Assembly: GCA_036308445.1 (NCBI GenBank)
Contig: JAXJVS010000077.1
Location: forward strand, 1 to 13,119
Length of the DNA: 13,119 bases
From: MGBC113645 sp036308445
Lineage (GTDB): Bacteria; Bacillota_I; Bacilli_A; Erysipelotrichales; Coprobacillaceae
Direction of reading: 5' to 3'
Part shown: positions 12,642 to 13,119 of the stretch, piece after piece
Numbering within the stretch: position 1 is the first letter of the stretch
Layout: every line of letters begins with the position of its first letter
Translations under genes and position numbers: made by a program
Notes under the pieces: generated by a model
What the model was told of the DNA's origin: nothing
Seen by the model: the letters and a program-made list of their open reading frames with translations, nothing else
Databases searched by the model: none

Positions 12642-13119
12642 CCATCACTATAATATTCCAATCTTTTTCTTTATTATGAGCTTTCCTTATTTCTTTGAAA
12701 CCAAATTTACTCCAAAAAGCTAATCCTTCTTTATTATTCGATAAACATCCTAACTGAATGTTTTTATCACTTAATTCAATGAAAGTATTCATAATCTTAG
12801 TACCAATACCTAATCCCTGATAATTAATATCTAAAATAAATAAACCTATCCAATAAGTCTCATTATTAGGATAACCATCTATATAATCCATAATCGCAAC
12901 TAAAGTATCATCTAAATAAAAACCAATATAATACTTTTGATCTATCGTTGTATTTGGTGGTAATTTTGTTATTTCAGATATAATATTTTTATATTGAATA
13001 GGATATTCGTTGGTATATTGAAAATAAATGATATTTTCTTTTTGTAAATGAAAAACATCGTTATATTGTTCTTCTTGTATCTTTATAATCTTATATTCTG
13101 GTAATGCCTTTCTCAGCCC
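12622..13119 (-). CDS. GNAT-family N-acetyltransferase (5' end outside window)
   Basis: 165 residues are visible, reading in from the window edge with LRKALPEYKIIKIQEEQYND and ending MEKRCHN. The acetyl-CoA pyrophosphate loop is INYQGLGIGTKIMNTF, matching the (Q/R)xxGxG/A pattern of GNAT motif A. A preceding strand WIGLFILD and the later AFWSKFGFKEI complete the fold. The substrate is unknown. The ATG at 12891 within the frame is not the start, because the N-terminal half of the domain is encoded upstream and open to the edge. Confidence 0.88.
   Translation of the reverse strand, partial: GLRKALPEYKIIKIQEEQYNDVFHLQKENIIYFQYTNEYPIQYKNIISEITKLPPNTTIDQKYYIGFYLDDTLVAIMDYIDGYPNNETYWIGLFILDINYQGLGIGTKIMNTFIELSDKNIQLGCLSNNKEGLAFWSKFGFKEIRKAHNKEKDWNIIVMEKRCHN

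Noticed and set aside
1..13119. CRISPR array, tRNA, rRNA, prophage or toxin-antitoxin module
   Set aside because: No spaced direct repeats, cloverleaf sequences, rRNA motifs, phage genes or paired toxin/antitoxin frames were seen on either strand.

Overview
The window is AT-rich low-GC Firmicutes DNA. TGA is used as a stop, start codons sit behind strong AGGAGG ribosome sites, and groESL carries CIRCE operators. The protein flavour (LytTR regulator, 6-phospho-beta-glucosidase, FeoB-associated Cys-rich peptide) suggests a gut anaerobe of the Erysipelotrichia/Coprobacillus kind; that placement is an inference, not proven. Most genes lie on the minus strand.

Region by region (left to right on the plus strand): 1-866 is a two-component operon read leftwards, a LytTR response regulator followed with a 4-base overlap by a membrane histidine kinase that runs off the window. 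880-2280 holds two same-orientation IS200-type elements, one decayed and one intact, separated by a cluster of perfect inverted repeats. 2306-4756 is a GH1 6-phospho-beta-glucosidase gene that looks truncated but is split by a 981-nt group II intron (3712-4692). The first exon (21 codons plus one base) lies at 4693-4756, and precise removal of the intron restores a 489-residue enzyme in frame. The intron keeps domain V, a domain VI with a correctly placed bulged A, and EBS1/EBS2 segments that pair with the upstream exon. Its maturase is reduced to an HNH-like tail. 4901-5451 is a decayed lipoprotein gene, and 5515-5672 is a candidate structured small RNA with a consensus promoter and an intrinsic terminator.

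6012-7895 is groES-groEL with two CIRCE-type operators and a terminator. 8083-10334 is the serine-biosynthesis pair serC-serA, with its own promoter and two tandem terminators. 10571-11440 is a ROK-family sugar kinase. 11787-12434 is a divergent pair of small metal-related membrane proteins, a 56-residue FeoB-associated Cys-rich peptide (minus) and a membrane-anchored HMA-domain protein (plus). Their two good promoters flank a short palindrome. 12510-12614 is an unrecognised 34-residue protein, and 12622-13119 is a GNAT acetyltransferase cut by the window edge.

Functionally the window combines housekeeping (chaperonin, serine synthesis), sugar handling (phospho-beta-glucoside hydrolysis, hexose phosphorylation), signalling and metal handling. 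Mobile DNA is concentrated in the left third. The most notable item is the group II intron inserted in the conserved N-terminal QxEG motif of a metabolic gene, where simple ORF calling would report a truncated gene.
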